In this document: positions 1 through 10,238 of the stretch, piece by piece
How positions within the stretch are numbered: position 1 is the stretch's first letter
Layout: every line of letters begins with the position of its first letter
NCBI GenBank assembly: GCA_023230505.1
Contig: JALNXF010000001.1
Span: 248,001-312,000, forward strand
DNA length: 64,000 nt
Source: Candidatus Altimarinota bacterium
Lineage (GTDB): Bacteria; Patescibacteriota; Gracilibacteria; BD1-5; UBA2023
Reading direction: 5' to 3'
The notes under the pieces: model-generated
What the model saw: the letters and a program-made list of their open reading frames with translations, nothing else
Database searches by the model: none
Told to the model about the DNA's origin: nothing
Made by a program: the position numbers and the translations under genes

Positions 1-1084
1 TTCATCCAAAATTTGTTCAAAACAATCATTTATATTTAACTATTCCTTTCTTTTCGTCTATAATTATTCTATGTAGATTTCAATTAGAAATTGGTATTGA
101 TAAATCATTTCAAATACAATGAAGCGAATACGTATTTCCAAATTTTTTTATATAGTATTCTTTAGAGTTATATTCAAAGCTTTTTACTACGCCCCAAGTA
201 ACTACACTCATAGAATTTATATCAAATAATAATATATCTTCATTTGAGGAAAAAGATGACAATTTTATATTTATTCTTCATTTTTTGTCTAATTTCACTT
301 TATCTCATTCTTTTTCAATATATCAAAATGTTGAAATTCTAAAAATCTTTTTAATATTTGTGTTATAAATATAATTCATCATATCTATATTATTATATAA
401 CAGTACTATATTTTCTAATCATTCTATATTAGTTTCTGCTTTAAACATAAATTCAGCATCTTCAATTCATTCTATTTCTTCTAGAATTCAATCTTTTTTA
501 ATAAAAATCTTAACTTCTTCGTCAAGTGTTGTTTTAAATACATTTTCTCAGATTTTTTCGTATATTTTACCATCTATTTCTAAATAATTAGATAGCTTTC
601 TATATACAAAATTTACTGTCATTCAATTTACAGTTTCTCAATTTGATATTGCAAGTGATACTTTATTTTTTACTATTAATTTATGAAGCATTATGTTTAG
701 ATTTCAGAAACTGATTTTTTCCTTTAGATTCTCCAACTCCTCAAATGATATATCTTTAAATTTAATTTTATTAATAACTTTATTATAAGAATTTTGAAAA
801 TCTTTATCTTCTAAAACTCCTTGAAAAAAGGTGATTTCATTATCTAAAATATCTTCTCATTGAATTATTTTGGTAAAAATAATCATTATTTTAGCTACAT
901 CGTCATCTCTAAATTCAAATTCAAATTCATCAAGAGTTTCCTTTAATGCTAAATACAAAACTCTTTCTGCTACTGGTGATTGTAGTGCTTCCAGTGAGCT
1001 TGTACAATATTTTTCTGATGTTAGAATTTCATCTTTTTCAACTGAGTTTTGCATACTGACATATTTTAAAAAATACAAAAACAT
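1..1084 (-). CDS. hypothetical protein, C-terminus outside window
   Basis: One open frame of 361 codons when TGA is read as Gly, running off the left edge of the window without a stop. The ATG at 1084 opens MFLYFLKYVSMQ; a second in-frame ATG at 1054 (MQNSVEKDEI) is an equally possible start, since neither has a clear Shine-Dalgarno site. The protein is acidic, rich in Lys, Ile and Asn, with no convincing membrane segment or signal peptide and no motif I recognise. Part of the N-terminal half is predicted helical (charged ELENLKEKI-type stretches). The next gene upstream on the same strand is a Nudix hydrolase ending 85 bp away, so co-transcription is possible. Function unknown; real by length and code-25 continuity. 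Confidence 0.75.
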
Positions 1085-1169
1085 ATTATGTTTATGTATT
1101 TTTAGTAAAAAGTCAAGTTTATTTTTGGAAAAAAATATAATTTAGGAAGAGAGAATTACGATATTGTGA

Positions 1170-1595
1170 TTACAATCAATAAAACAATTTTATACATTCA
1201 TCTTCGTCTTCGATTAAATCTTCATAAAGAGATAATTCTGGACTTCTCCAAATGTAGGATTTATGCTCGTCTGGATTGATTATAATTTGTGGTAATTTAT
1301 CTAATTTAGAATGAAATATATGATAAATAAAATCATAATTTTCATATTTTACATAAACTTTATCAAAATATTTAATTTCTAAATTAGAAAGTCATGTTTC
1401 CTCAAATATTTCTCTCTCAATTGCCTCTCAAATATCTTCCTCATCTCATACTTTTCCAGCCGGAACTCAATAAGTATTTGGCTCACTTTTATGATCTTGC
1501 CTCAACAAAAGCAAAAATTCACCCTGGAATTCAACAAAGCAACTGACAATCTCAAATCTTGGATTAAATATTTCTGGTTTTGTGGGGTAGATCAT
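1170..1595 (-). CDS. Nudix hydrolase
   Basis: A 141-residue Nudix-family pyrophosphohydrolase, expected to cleave a nucleoside diphosphate linked to another group (for example an oxidised nucleotide). The Nudix box is complete at about residues 46-68: G-x5-E-x7-REIFEETGL, matching GX5EX7REUXEEXGU with the metal-binding glutamates present. It opens MIYPTKPEIFNPRFEIVSCF, followed by a strand reading FLLLLRQDHKSEPNTYGVPA, the usual lead-in to the box. Length is typical of single-domain Nudix enzymes. The substrate cannot be told from sequence. It lies downstream of the 1669-1694 hairpin, so it is probably transcribed separately from the secreted protein gene before it. Confidence 0.85.
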
Positions 1596-1668
1596 TTTTT
1601 TATTTAAAATAAATTTTTCTAATTATATTCTTTCCTCAAAATAATCAATATCAACTATATTAAAAAAT

Positions 1669-1694
1669 AAAACTCCTCTTAACCAAGGAGTTTT
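1669..1694 (-). terminator. rho-independent terminator
   Basis: Perfect inverted repeat aaaactcct / aggagtttt with an 8-base loop. On the minus strand it is followed by a T-rich tract (tttattttttaa), 16 bases after the stop of the secreted-protein gene that ends at 1710. Confidence 0.8.
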
Positions 1695-1709
1695 ATTAAA
1701 AATAAAGTT

Positions 1710-3212
1710 TTATTCAGTAGACAGTGTTTTTACTTCTATATTTTGTACATTTGGTTGAAGATTATTAGTATTATCTTCAGATGTAAAATATATAATATAT
1801 TCCACATCTGGAAGTAATCATTCAATTACAAATTGATTATTTCAAATAATAGTTGCTCATGATCAATGTATTGGTGCAATTTGTCATGTTCAATATTCTC
1901 ATGCCTTTACCTGACTTGCACTTGGCATAGTTGAACCACTGGCCAAAACAATATAATATCATGTTCAACTTTCATTGACTGTTGCAAGAAGTGTAGTTCC
2001 TGTACTAGTTGTTCCTGTAACTGATAATACAGTTATTTCTGGAGGAACAGTATCTGCCAACTCTAATGTAGAAAATGTTACTCATTGAATAGTTTGTTGT
2101 AAATTATTATCTATATCTTCAGCTGTAAAATATATCACATAATTAGTATTAGATGTAAGTCATGTTATATTAAATTCATTAGTTCAAGAAACTATAGCTC
2201 AAGATCATTTAATTGTTACATTTTCTCACAGGGCATTTTGTCATGCTTTTACCTGATTTGCACTTGGCATAGTTGAACCACTAGCCAAAACAACATAATA
2301 TCATGTTCAACTTTCATTTACTATTGTCCTAAGTGTTCCTGAATTAGATGTAATTCATAACATAGAAATATTTACAATTACTGGTGGAGTATCATTAATT
2401 CATTCAGATAAAATGTCTTTAACTTTCACTTGTGCTATTAATAATATTTCATCCATAAGTGCAAGATATCTTTCTTTACGGACAGGATTCATATTAGAAT
2501 TACCAACGTTGTGAATTAATTTTTCAACTCTAGAAATTACTCTAACTAAATATTCAAGTCTACGAGATGGAGGAACTCATTGTATAAATCTTTCTATTTT
2601 AGCCTCATCTTGCTCGCTTAATATACGTTTATTTTCTGTCATTTGCCTTATATTAATTCGATTTGTTATTATTGACTGAAGAGCTAATTTAAAGCTATCA
2701 ATTTTTGTTGAATCAACATATGGTAGTAGTACTTCTAAATATTTATTATAAAGAGTTGTAATTCTTTCTCATATTGGCAAAAGATTATCTCAATTTCTTA
2801 TAGTTTTTTTAAAATAATCATCTAAGATATTTAAATCATCTATAAAATTCCTTAAATTTTTATTTATTGAATTAATTTCAGTATTTTCTAAATTAGTGCG
2901 AAGATGAGTTTGTAATTGATTTTCCTCTTCGCTCATTTTTCTTTGAGTAAGTTTTATTTGATTTTTTATTTGATTTCTTTCTTGAAGACAAGTATTTTCT
3001 GAAAAACAAGAATTTTCTTTAAGTTTATTTTGTTTTTGTATTTGTCATAAATTATTATTACCAGCAATAACGAGAGATAATTGTGTAGACTGATACAATC
3101 CTGTATCACTTAACAACACTGTTTGATTGCTTACCATATTTCAAAATGCAATATCTGAAAAGGTTAGCATTAGGATAATAAATAGTGTTGTTATATTAAC
3201 TTTAGTTTTCAT
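1710..3212 (-). CDS. secreted protein with two tandem Ig/Fn3-like repeats
   Basis: A 500-residue exported protein. It opens MKTKVNITTLFIILMLTFSD, a Sec-type signal peptide. Residues about 60-310 are mostly helical and charged, with no family I recognise. The C-terminal part carries two copies of a 114-residue module containing the pattern ESGTGYYxVLASGSTMPSA, then QVKAGQ, and ending in NYVIYFTAEDxxNNLQ. This beta-strand pattern resembles bacterial Ig-like/Fn3 repeats found in surface adhesins. The DNA of the two modules is also nearly identical over about 60 bp at 1914 and 2256, so the duplication is recent. A terminator follows at 1669-1694. Likely extracellular or surface-attached; binding partner unknown. 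Confidence 0.8.
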
Positions 3213-3456
3213 AAGAAAAGTAGTTAAAAAATAAAACAACTAATATTTTTAATTCCTCTTAGAGGAACAGTTTAAAAAATAAGACAAATTACAATATATT
3301 CCAAAATTGAATTTAGTCAATATTTTTAATATCTTATATTTATTTATAAATTAATTTTGATAAAATTCTTATTTAGACTTTTTTCTAAATATTTTATTGC
3401 TAATTCCCAGATATTTTGATATTTATATTTCATAAATATTATTTTATTATTTACTT

Positions 3457-4137
3457 TTATAAGTAATTATTATCCTTTAAGAATTTAAATGCTATTTCTC
3501 TATTGTGTTTGAACTCGTACAAACTATGTGCATCACTATTAACATAAACATATTTTGCTCACTTTAACATACTATGAAGTTTTTCTATATCAGTATTATT
3601 TCTAATCAAATCTGTAGCATCAAATTCCATAGGAATATTATAAGTATTGCAAACCTCTATTAATTTTTTAATATCAACATATTTTGAAAAACATCTACTG
3701 TTACACGGATGACCAATAAATTTTATTTTTTTATGAAATCTTTCTATTGCATTAATATATCAATTTGTTATAGATTCCGAGTTTCATTCATATACTCATA
3801 TGTGTGCGGATAATATTATAAAATCTTGTTCTATTCATTGAATTGTGCTACAAATATCTCAGCATTCATTGACTAAATCTCACTCAACTCAAAATATAAC
3901 ATTAACATCATTGAAAACATTTTTCCATCTTGATAAATTTACTCTTGGAGGAAATCATTTATTCCATAAAATAGGAAATGCTTTTTCCATAGCTATATCA
4001 CTATGATCTGTAATAGCAATTTCACTAAATCATAGTCATCATGCAAATTTTACCATTTCATCAATTGAACTTGTTCAATCAGAAAAATTAGTAGAATGCA
4101 TATGATAATCTTTTCAATCTAAATTTAATATTTGCAT
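3457..4137 (-). CDS. PHP-domain phosphoesterase
   Basis: A 226-residue PHP-family protein. Motif I DYHMHSTNFSDG is at residues 10-21 with the metal-binding His12 and His14. Motif II is ITDHSD near residue 42. Further metal-ligand positions are seen in a central FGVEGD segment, in ILSAHIG, in FIGHPCN, and in a C-terminal VNSDAH. This layout matches the histidinol-phosphatase-like/PHP family, which hydrolyses phosphoesters with a trinuclear metal centre. No histidine-pathway genes are nearby, so a role in histidine synthesis is not supported and the substrate is open. It stands alone between a 244-bp spacer and the YbaK-like gene. Confidence 0.82.
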
Positions 4138-4164
4138 GTGTTTATATTTTTAAATAATAATTTT

Positions 4165-4677
4165 TTAGTTTCCAATAATCTCAAACCCATCCTCTTCTTG
4201 AATAAAATATTTAACTTCATTCTCCAAATTATCATAAATTTTCCTTAAATCATCACTTTTTATTCTGATGCTTTTTGTGGGAATAGAAGGATTAAATATA
4301 AAATATTTACTCTCAAAAATCTCATTATCTACAAATATTTTAATTGTAGAATTTTCAAATCAAAAAGATGGAATAGATCATATTGTGGCTCCAAGAAGTG
4401 GAGTGATTTCGTCTTGTGATGCAAATCTTATATCCTTACTTCAAAATTCTTTCTTAAAATTACGAGCTTTTATTTGTTTGTCTCAATGCGTTACCACAAG
4501 ATAAAAATTTCATTTGCAGTGAAATACTATATTCTTACTTCAAAGTCATATGAGTCATTTATCATCACGAAATCTCTTAGAATCATCACAACTCTTGCTC
4601 ATTTCATGCTCGATTTCATCGAATTTTATACTTAAATCTTTTAGGATTTTTATGATATTTTGGTAGTTTTGGTTCAT
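4165..4677 (-). CDS. YbaK/ProX-like aminoacyl-tRNA deacylase domain protein
   Basis: 170 residues. The segment from about residue 50 on (KNIVFHCKGNFYLVVTHGD, then ARNFKKEFGSKDIRFASQDE, then LLGATIGSIPSFGF) has the strand order and the conserved glycine-proline loop before FGF seen in the YbaK/ProX editing domain, which hydrolyses mischarged tRNAs such as Ala-tRNA(Pro) or Cys-tRNA(Pro). The family's usual lysine is replaced or displaced, so the catalytic assignment is tentative. It is followed 9 bp downstream of the 74-residue gene that begins at 4911, which suggests a small two-gene operon. Confidence 0.65.
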
Positions 4678-4686
4678 TTTAAGAAA

Positions 4687-4911
4687 TTAAATTCTATAAA
4701 AAGGCGTTGGAGGCAGTATTGTAGCTAATCACAAAAGATGTCTAACTTTATTTATGACCTTATAAATTATTTCTTGCTCAATTTCCTCAGGTCTTTTCTT
4801 TTCTTCAAGATAAGGAGTTGGCGGTAAGAAAAGTGAGCCTTTTAGTTCTGTTGCTTGAGATTTATCCACAGTTATTCAAATTGACATATCTTTAAAATAG
4901 TTATTTTTCAT
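4687..4911 (-). CDS. 74-residue protein with duplicated LPPTP motif
   Basis: Small protein starting MKNNYFKDMSIGITVDKS; an internal ATG at residue 9 is a possible alternative start. It has two copies of LPPTP followed by an aromatic residue (LPPTPY near residue 30 and LPPTPF near residue 69), separated by a charged helix EEIEQEIIYKVINKVRHLL. No membrane segment is evident. It ends 9 bp before the YbaK-like gene on the same strand. I do not recognise the family. A proline-rich motif at both ends of a helix suggests a binding peptide, which is inference. Confidence 0.55.
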
Positions 4912-5068
4912 ATAAATATATTTTAGAATTAAACTTTTTCCATTATATTTTTTCCTCAAAATAATCAAATTCTTTTCTTTAATTTTAATTTTTCCAATTT
5001 TAATTTGCGATTTTTGGGATTTTCTATATTATTTGGTGGTATTAAATAGTTAGTAAAAACATAAAATT

Positions 5069-6490
5069 ATGTATGAGCTTGTAATGTGACTAGAGACACA
5101 CGTAAGAGTTAAATCAAAAACGAAGATGTTTTGTAGTTGTAAAAATGCTGTAGAGTTGGCGGGTGAGCCGAATGAAAATACTTGTCCTGTTTGTATGTGA
5201 TTTCCTGGGATGCTTCCTGTATTAAATGAGGAGATAGTAAATCTTGCTGTGAGAGCTGGACTTGCAATGAAATGCACTGTTAATAAAATTTCAAATTTTG
5301 ATAGAAAATCATATTTTTATCCAGACTTACCGGCGGGTTATCAGATAACTCAGCTTTATCATCCGATAGTTGAGCACGGTGAAGTTAAGACTTTTGTAAA
5401 TGGAGAATTAAAAACTTTTCATATTCATAGAATGCATATTGAAAATGATGCTGGAAAGCTAGTTCATGCAGGAAGTAAGACTTTGTGTGATTATAATAGA
5501 GCCTGAAGTCCACTTATGGAAATAGTTACTGAGCCAGATTTTCGCAGTAAAGAAGATGTAATTGCTTATTTGGAGGAATTACAAAAAATTATGAGATTTT
5601 GCTGAGCCTCAGACGCTGATATGGAAAAATGACAGTTAAGATGTGATGTGAATATTTCACTTAGAAAGCCTGGAGAAACTGAATTTAGAAATAGAGTAGA
5701 AATCAAAAATCTTAATTCATTTGCGTCTATTTCTAGGGCAATTGATACTGAATACAAAAGACAAGCCAAAATATATGACGCAGGCGGAAAAATAGATCAA
5801 GAAACCAGATGATGGAATGATGAAAAATGAGTGAGTTCTCCGCTTCGTAGTAAGGAAGATGCGATGGATTATAGATATTTTCCAGAACCAGATTTACCAC
5901 CACTAGTTTTGACTGATGAATATATTGAAGCAAGAAAGATTGATGAACTTCCAATTGATAGAAGATTAAAATATTTAAATGAATATAAACTCCAAGAAGA
6001 TGACGCAAGAATTCTTTCTAATGAAAAAAATATTTCAGATTATTTTGAACAAATTGTGAAATTAACTTCTGATCCAAAAAAGTCTTGTTCTTATATTACA
6101 ACTGTTTTATTGGCTCATTTTAAAGAAAGTGATGATAATGTTTCTTTTGATTCATTGAAATTTGATATTGAACAACTAGCTAGTGTTATAAATCTTGTAA
6201 ATAAAAATGAACTATCTTCAACTAATGCAAAAGTTGTAATTGAAGAATTATTTATGAATTGATGAAAAACAAATGAAATAATTGAAAGATTATGACTAAA
6301 ACAAACAAATGATATGTGAGCTTTAGAAGAAATTGTTAAAAAAGTAATTGAAAATAATTCAACACAAGTTGAACAATATAAGGCTTGAAATGAAAAATTA
6401 TTTTGATTTTTTGTCTGACAAGCCATGAAAGAAAGTAAATGAGCCTGAAACCCTAAAATATTTAATGATTTGTTTAAAAAATATCTTTAA
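5069..6490 (+). CDS. gatB: aspartyl/glutamyl-tRNA amidotransferase subunit B
   Basis: GatB, 473 residues, the kinase-like subunit of the GatCAB complex that converts Glu-tRNA(Gln) or Asp-tRNA(Asn) to the amide form. It begins [20 protein letters not shown], matching the GLETH(V/I)xL signature with the Gly encoded by TGA. The paired cysteines CSC and CPVC near residues 23-42 are the zinc site. [23 protein letters not shown] and [15 protein letters not shown] motifs follow. The C-terminal third (from about 325) is the YqeY-like helical domain. gatA and gatC are not adjacent. Length is normal for the family (about 475). No Shine-Dalgarno is visible; the ATG is chosen by alignment of the GLETH motif. 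Confidence 0.95.
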
Positions 6491-6502
6491 CAATTTTTAT
6501 TA

Positions 6503-7795
6503 ATGAAAAAAATCTTATTAAAATTATTGCAGATTAGTGCAAGAAAGGTAATTGAAAAACACAAACCAATTGTTATTGGAATAACATGAACAGTAGGGAA
6601 GACTACTACAACTCATTTTATTTATGAGTTTATGAGTTCGCTTTTTTGAGATAGTGTTTATATGTCTCCTTATGATTATAATTGAGAATATTGACTTCCT
6701 TTAACTGTTTTACAAAGCAAATCTCCAAATAGAAATCTGCTTTTATGGATATTAGTTTTTATAAAATCATTTTTACTTAGATTTTCTAAAAATTATCCAA
6801 AATATTTAGTTTTAGAATATTGAATAGATCATCCAGGAGAAATGGATTTTATTCTTTGAGTTGCAAAGCCAGATTATTGAATTATTTTAAATATTTCAGA
6901 AAATCATTTATTGCAATTTCCTCATTTTGAGGATTATGTAAATGAAAAATTAAAGCTACCTTTAAATTCAAAAAATATTATTTATAACAAAGATGATATT
7001 AAATTAAATGAAGCTTTTTCAAAAAATCATCACGAAAACTTATTATCTTTTTGAATAAGTTCAAAAAATGCTGATTTGGTTGCATTTAATATTGTATCTG
7101 ACATTAATAATTTAAAATTTGATCTAGAGTATAAATGACATGTTCATTCTCTAAAATATAATTTAATTTGAGAATTTCAGACTTATAATATTCTTCCAGC
7201 TTTTGCACTTTGAGCAATGCTAGGAGTAGAAATTGAGAAAATTAAAGAAATAATGTCAAATATTAATCCTCAAAAATGAAGATGAGTTTTACTAAAATGA
7301 GCTAATAATTCAATAATAATTGACGGAAGTTATAATTGATGATGTGTTGCGATTGGCGCTTGAATTTGATATATGGACTCACTTGAATGAGATTTTTTTA
7401 AAATTCTATTTTTATGAGATATGAGAGAATTGTGAGATGAATCAAAGAAACTCCATTTACAATTAGCTAACAGAATTATAAATTCAAAAATAGATAAAGT
7501 TGTAATTGTTTGAGAAGAAATGAAAAAATATGCCTATGAAGACCTTGTAAAACATCTCTGAGAAGAAAATGTATCATGGTTTATGAGTTCTCGTCAAGCC
7601 GGAAGAAAAATTAGAGAAATCATAGCAAGCACATCAAAACAAAGTGTAATATTCGTAAAATGAAGCCAAAATACAATATTTTTGGAAGAATGAATAAAAG
7701 AATTCTTATATGATATTAGAGATGCTTCTAAATTATGCAGACAATGACATCACTGGATGAAGAAAAAAGATGATTTCTTTAACAACGCACTTTAA
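6503..7795 (+). CDS. murF: MurF-family Mur ligase
   Basis: 430 residues. The ATP-binding loop GITGTVGKTTT is at residues 26-36. EYGIDHPGEMDFIL and NISENHLLQF correspond to the Mur-ligase middle domain, and IIIDGSYN marks the start of the C-terminal domain, as in MurF (NVIDDSYNAN pattern). MurF adds D-Ala-D-Ala to the UDP-MurNAc-tripeptide in the cytoplasm. The C-terminus (WMKKKDDFFNNAL) is family-divergent, and the N-terminal UDP-binding domain is absent (the P-loop starts within 26 residues), so the protein is shorter than typical MurF. It follows gatB by 12 bp. mraY and uppS elsewhere in the window support a peptidoglycan pathway. A related Mur-ligase-like role cannot be excluded. Confidence 0.78.
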
Positions 7796-7815
7796 TTCCT
7801 ACCGTTCTATTCCTC

Positions 7816-7843
7816 TGTCATTTCGAGCTTGTCGAGAAATCTA
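7816..7843. repeat. dispersed intergenic repeat, GTCATT..GAAATCT type, copy 1
   Basis: 28 bp running tgtcatttcgagcttgtcga to gaaatcta, with an internal cgag/ctcg-type dyad. The exact reverse complement occurs at 55684-55711, and looser relatives at 15059, 42381, 56819 and 58092. It lies in the 72-bp spacer after the MurF gene. Confidence 0.8.
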
Positions 7844-7867
7844 TTTAATTTTTTACCTTTAAAATTT

Positions 7868-8119
7868 ATGTTTTTAGTTTTATTTTGAATATATACAATT
7901 ATAATGGTTATAGTTTGGTGATTTTTTCTAGTTGCAAAAATTCACTTTTATAAATTCAGAGATTATAGTCTATATATCGCCCCTGTTACAAAATTTGTGA
8001 CTATATTTTTACTTCTTCTTACAATTTTTTGATATTATCAAATATACCAATATTCAACCAGTTCTTGAGATAACAACACGACTACAGTTCAAGATAGTGC
8101 AATAAAAGAAATTTATTAA
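7868..8119 (+). CDS. small two-helix membrane protein
   Basis: 83 residues, opening MFLVLFGIYTIIMVIVWGFF, a first membrane helix. A short basic linker (KIHFYKFRDYS) is followed by a second helix around residues 38-60 (VTKFVTIFLLLLTIFGYY) and a polar tail rich in Ser, Thr and Asn. No enzymatic motif and no family recognised. It sits 72 bp after the MurF gene across a dispersed repeat and ahead of the foreign-looking gene at 8236. Likely an integral membrane protein of unknown role. Confidence 0.6.
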
Positions 8120-8141
8120 ATGTGAATTTTGTGTGAAGAAC

Positions 8142-8169
8142 TTGACAAATCTTCTTTTAAGAATATAAA
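8142..8169 (+). promoter_or_regulatory. consensus promoter for the gene at 8236
   Basis: TTGACA at 8142-8147, a 16-base spacer and TATAAA at 8164-8169, about 65 bases upstream of the ATG. The same -35 with a 16-base gap occurs at 16524 and 45567. Confidence 0.65.
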
Positions 8170-8235
8170 AGCTTTAGCTTAGAGAAACCAATTTTTAAGC
8201 CAAAAACAAAATTAGGACAAAAAAGGAGAAAAATT

Positions 8236-8469
8236 ATGCCACTGAAACCCTTATCAACGAACGGAGCGCGGAGATTAATTACGAGTGCTGTTATGAATGA
8301 AACTGGACTCGATGAAGTTCCTATACCAGATCTGAAAGCCGTAAGGCAATGTTTTGTCTGTGTTCAAGGTGATCCTTATAAACCAGGTGACCCAAGACAC
8401 TGGGATATGTTGCCGGACTTCCAAAAGAAGATTAAGGTTTTTTCAAAAAATATTACGCAAAAAGTGTAA
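8236..8469 (+). CDS. small protein of unlike composition, possibly acquired
   Basis: 77 residues, MPLKPLSTNGARRLITSAVM at the start and a central FVCVQGDPYKPGDPRHWDML. I do not recognise it. Several traits set it apart. It has a textbook Shine-Dalgarno site (AAGGAG at 8223-8228, 7 bases before the ATG), while neighbouring genes have plain A/T tracts there. It uses GC-rich codons (CTG, CCC, CGG, GCG, CCG) that are rare in the window. All four glycines are GGA or GGT and none is TGA. It has its own consensus promoter and a strong GC-stem terminator. Together it looks like a self-contained transcription unit, possibly acquired from a standard-code organism. Two cysteines in CFVC could bind metal, which is speculative. 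Confidence 0.7.
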   Translation: MPLKPLSTNGARRLITSAVMNETGLDEVPIPDLKAVRQCFVCVQGDPYKPGDPRHWDMLPDFQKKIKVFSKNITQKV

Positions 8470-8489
8470 GAGAAGGGGGTATAACAATA

Positions 8490-8518
8490 AAAAAGCGGTT
8501 GATTTCGGACCGCTTTTT
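8490..8518 (+). terminator. rho-independent terminator of the 8236 gene
   Basis: Stem aaaaagcggt / accgcttttt, 10 bp, loop of 9 bases, followed by T-rich sequence; 20 bases after the stop codon. Confidence 0.9.
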
Positions 8519-8582
8519 GAATTTTAGTTTGAATTATTTCAGAAATTGTGTATATATAGAATATAATAATTAATTAAAAAAT

Positions 8583-9671
8583 ATGAAAGTATGAATTGTT
8601 TGACTTCCAAATGTTGGAAAGTCTTCGTTATTTAATGTTTTGACGAAATCTTACAGCGCTGATGCGCAGAATTTTCCATTTTGTACTATTGAGCCAAATT
8701 CTGGGATTGTTAATGTAAACGATTCAAGACTTATTGAATTACAAAAAGCAGTAAATTGAAGTAAAATTATTCCAGCTACTGTTGAATTTGTAGATATTGC
8801 CGGGATTGTAGAGTGAGCGAGTAAATGAGAATGACTTGGAAATAAATTTTTAGCAAATATTCGCGAAGCTGATGCGATTTTACAAGTTGTTAGAATTTTT
8901 GAAGATACAAATGTCCATCATGTGAGTTGAAGTGTAAATCCAAAACGCGATATAGAGATAATTAATGCTGAACTTATTTTAGCTGACCTAGAGACTTTAT
9001 GAAAAAGAATGTGAGATAATGAAAAAAAAGTAAGAAGTTGAGATAAAGAAGCAAAAGCAAAACAAGAAATTTTTGAAATTCTAAAACCACATCTAGAAGG
9101 TGGAAATCTTGCAATAACTTTAGAGCTTGACGCTGAGCAAAAATTATTAATTAAAGATTTATTTTTACTTACAAATAAGCCATTTATTTATGCTTGTAAT
9201 ACATCAGAAATCGATGTTTGAATTAGTGAAGATAAATTAAGAGATATAACTTGAATTACTGATAAAAAAATTCCTGTCTTACCGATAAGTGTAAAAATGG
9301 AATTAGATATGATGGATTTCTCAGAGGAAGATAGAAAAGATTATTTAGCTGAGTATTGAATTACTGATAATCCAACTGACAAGTTAATTAAAACCTGTTT
9401 TGATTCTCTCTGACTTCAATATTATTTTACAGCATGAGAAATAGAAGTAAGAGCTTGGACAATCAAATCTGGATGGAAAGCTCCACAGGCAGCCGGAGTA
9501 ATTCACACAGATTTCGAGAAAAAATTTATAAAAGCGGACACAGTTAACTGGAAGGACCTAGTTGACAATGGAGGCTGGGCAAAAGCTCGCGAAAACTGAA
9601 AAGTAAGAATGGAATGAAAAGAATATATTGTACAAGATTGAGATGTAATGTTATTTAAGTTTTGAGGGTAA
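8583..9671 (+). CDS. ychF: redox-regulated ATPase/GTPase YchF (Obg family)
   Basis: 362 residues, the usual YchF length. The P-loop [14 protein letters not shown] is at residues 6-19, with Gly3 and Gly6 encoded by TGA. The switch region [19 protein letters not shown] follows near residue 80, with the characteristic Q/hydrophobic arrangement of HAS GTPases. Other YchF landmarks are [25 protein letters not shown] (NKxD-equivalent; YchF prefers ATP) and a C-terminal TGS domain with [20 protein letters not shown] near residues 297-316. It binds ribosomes and the proteasome-like machinery in other bacteria and is nearly universal. A TATAAT at 8562-8567 is a likely -10 element. Confidence 0.96.
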
Positions 9672-9692
9672 AATTATTTAATTAAATAAAAT

Positions 9693-10238
9693 ATGTCTAT
9701 ATTATCAGTTAAAACACATTCATTTGTAAAGGTTCCGTTTTATATGCAAAAAACTGGTTTTACATGCTGACCAGCTAGCGTAAGAATGGTACTTGATTTT
9801 TGGGAAGATAATACTTCTTTTCCAGAAAAACAATTATCTGAAGAATTAAAAACAACTTCAATTGATTGAACCGAAAATCATCACATTATTAATTTTTTTA
9901 TTTCAGCCTGATATTATGTTTATAATACTAAAAATAGCCTCTTAGAAGATCTATTATTTTTTGTATGACTATGAATTCCTGTAATTGTAAATTATAAAGA
10001 TATAATTTGAGACTATGGTCATTATGGTGTTATTGTAGGATTTACGCCAGTTTCACTAATATTAAATGATCCTTATAGATGAGAACTTTTTAAAATTTCA
10101 AAAGAATCTTTTAAAAAACAATGGGTAAGTTGAAGTGGTAAAAATGTAAGATGGATGACAGCTGTAATTAAAGAAAAATATTTTCCTTACTATATGCTCG
10201 GAAAATATCAAAAAGATTTTATTTGTAAATTATCCTAA
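9693..10238 (+). CDS. C39-like papain-fold cysteine peptidase
   Basis: 181 residues. The cysteine-peptidase signature is Q19, then GFTCGPASVRMVL with Cys25. His110 lies in YGHYGVIVGF and Asp126 in LILNDPYRG. The Gln-Cys-His-Asp order and spacing match the C39/BtrH-like papain fold. No signal peptide or transporter domain is fused, so it is not a standard ABC-type bacteriocin processor. It starts 21 bp after ychF and ends overlapping by 4 bases with the convergent gene at 10235. Substrate unknown; it could be a cytoplasmic peptidase or a transglutaminase-like enzyme. Confidence 0.75.

Noticed and set aside
870..1145. Plus-strand open frame antisense to the 1-1084 gene
   Set aside because: Low-complexity shadow of the continuous minus-strand frame; no start signal and no family features.
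3251..3268. Hairpin ttcctc/gaggaa as a terminator of the PHP gene
   Set aside because: Six base pairs only, no T-tail on the minus strand, nearly 190 bases from the PHP stop.
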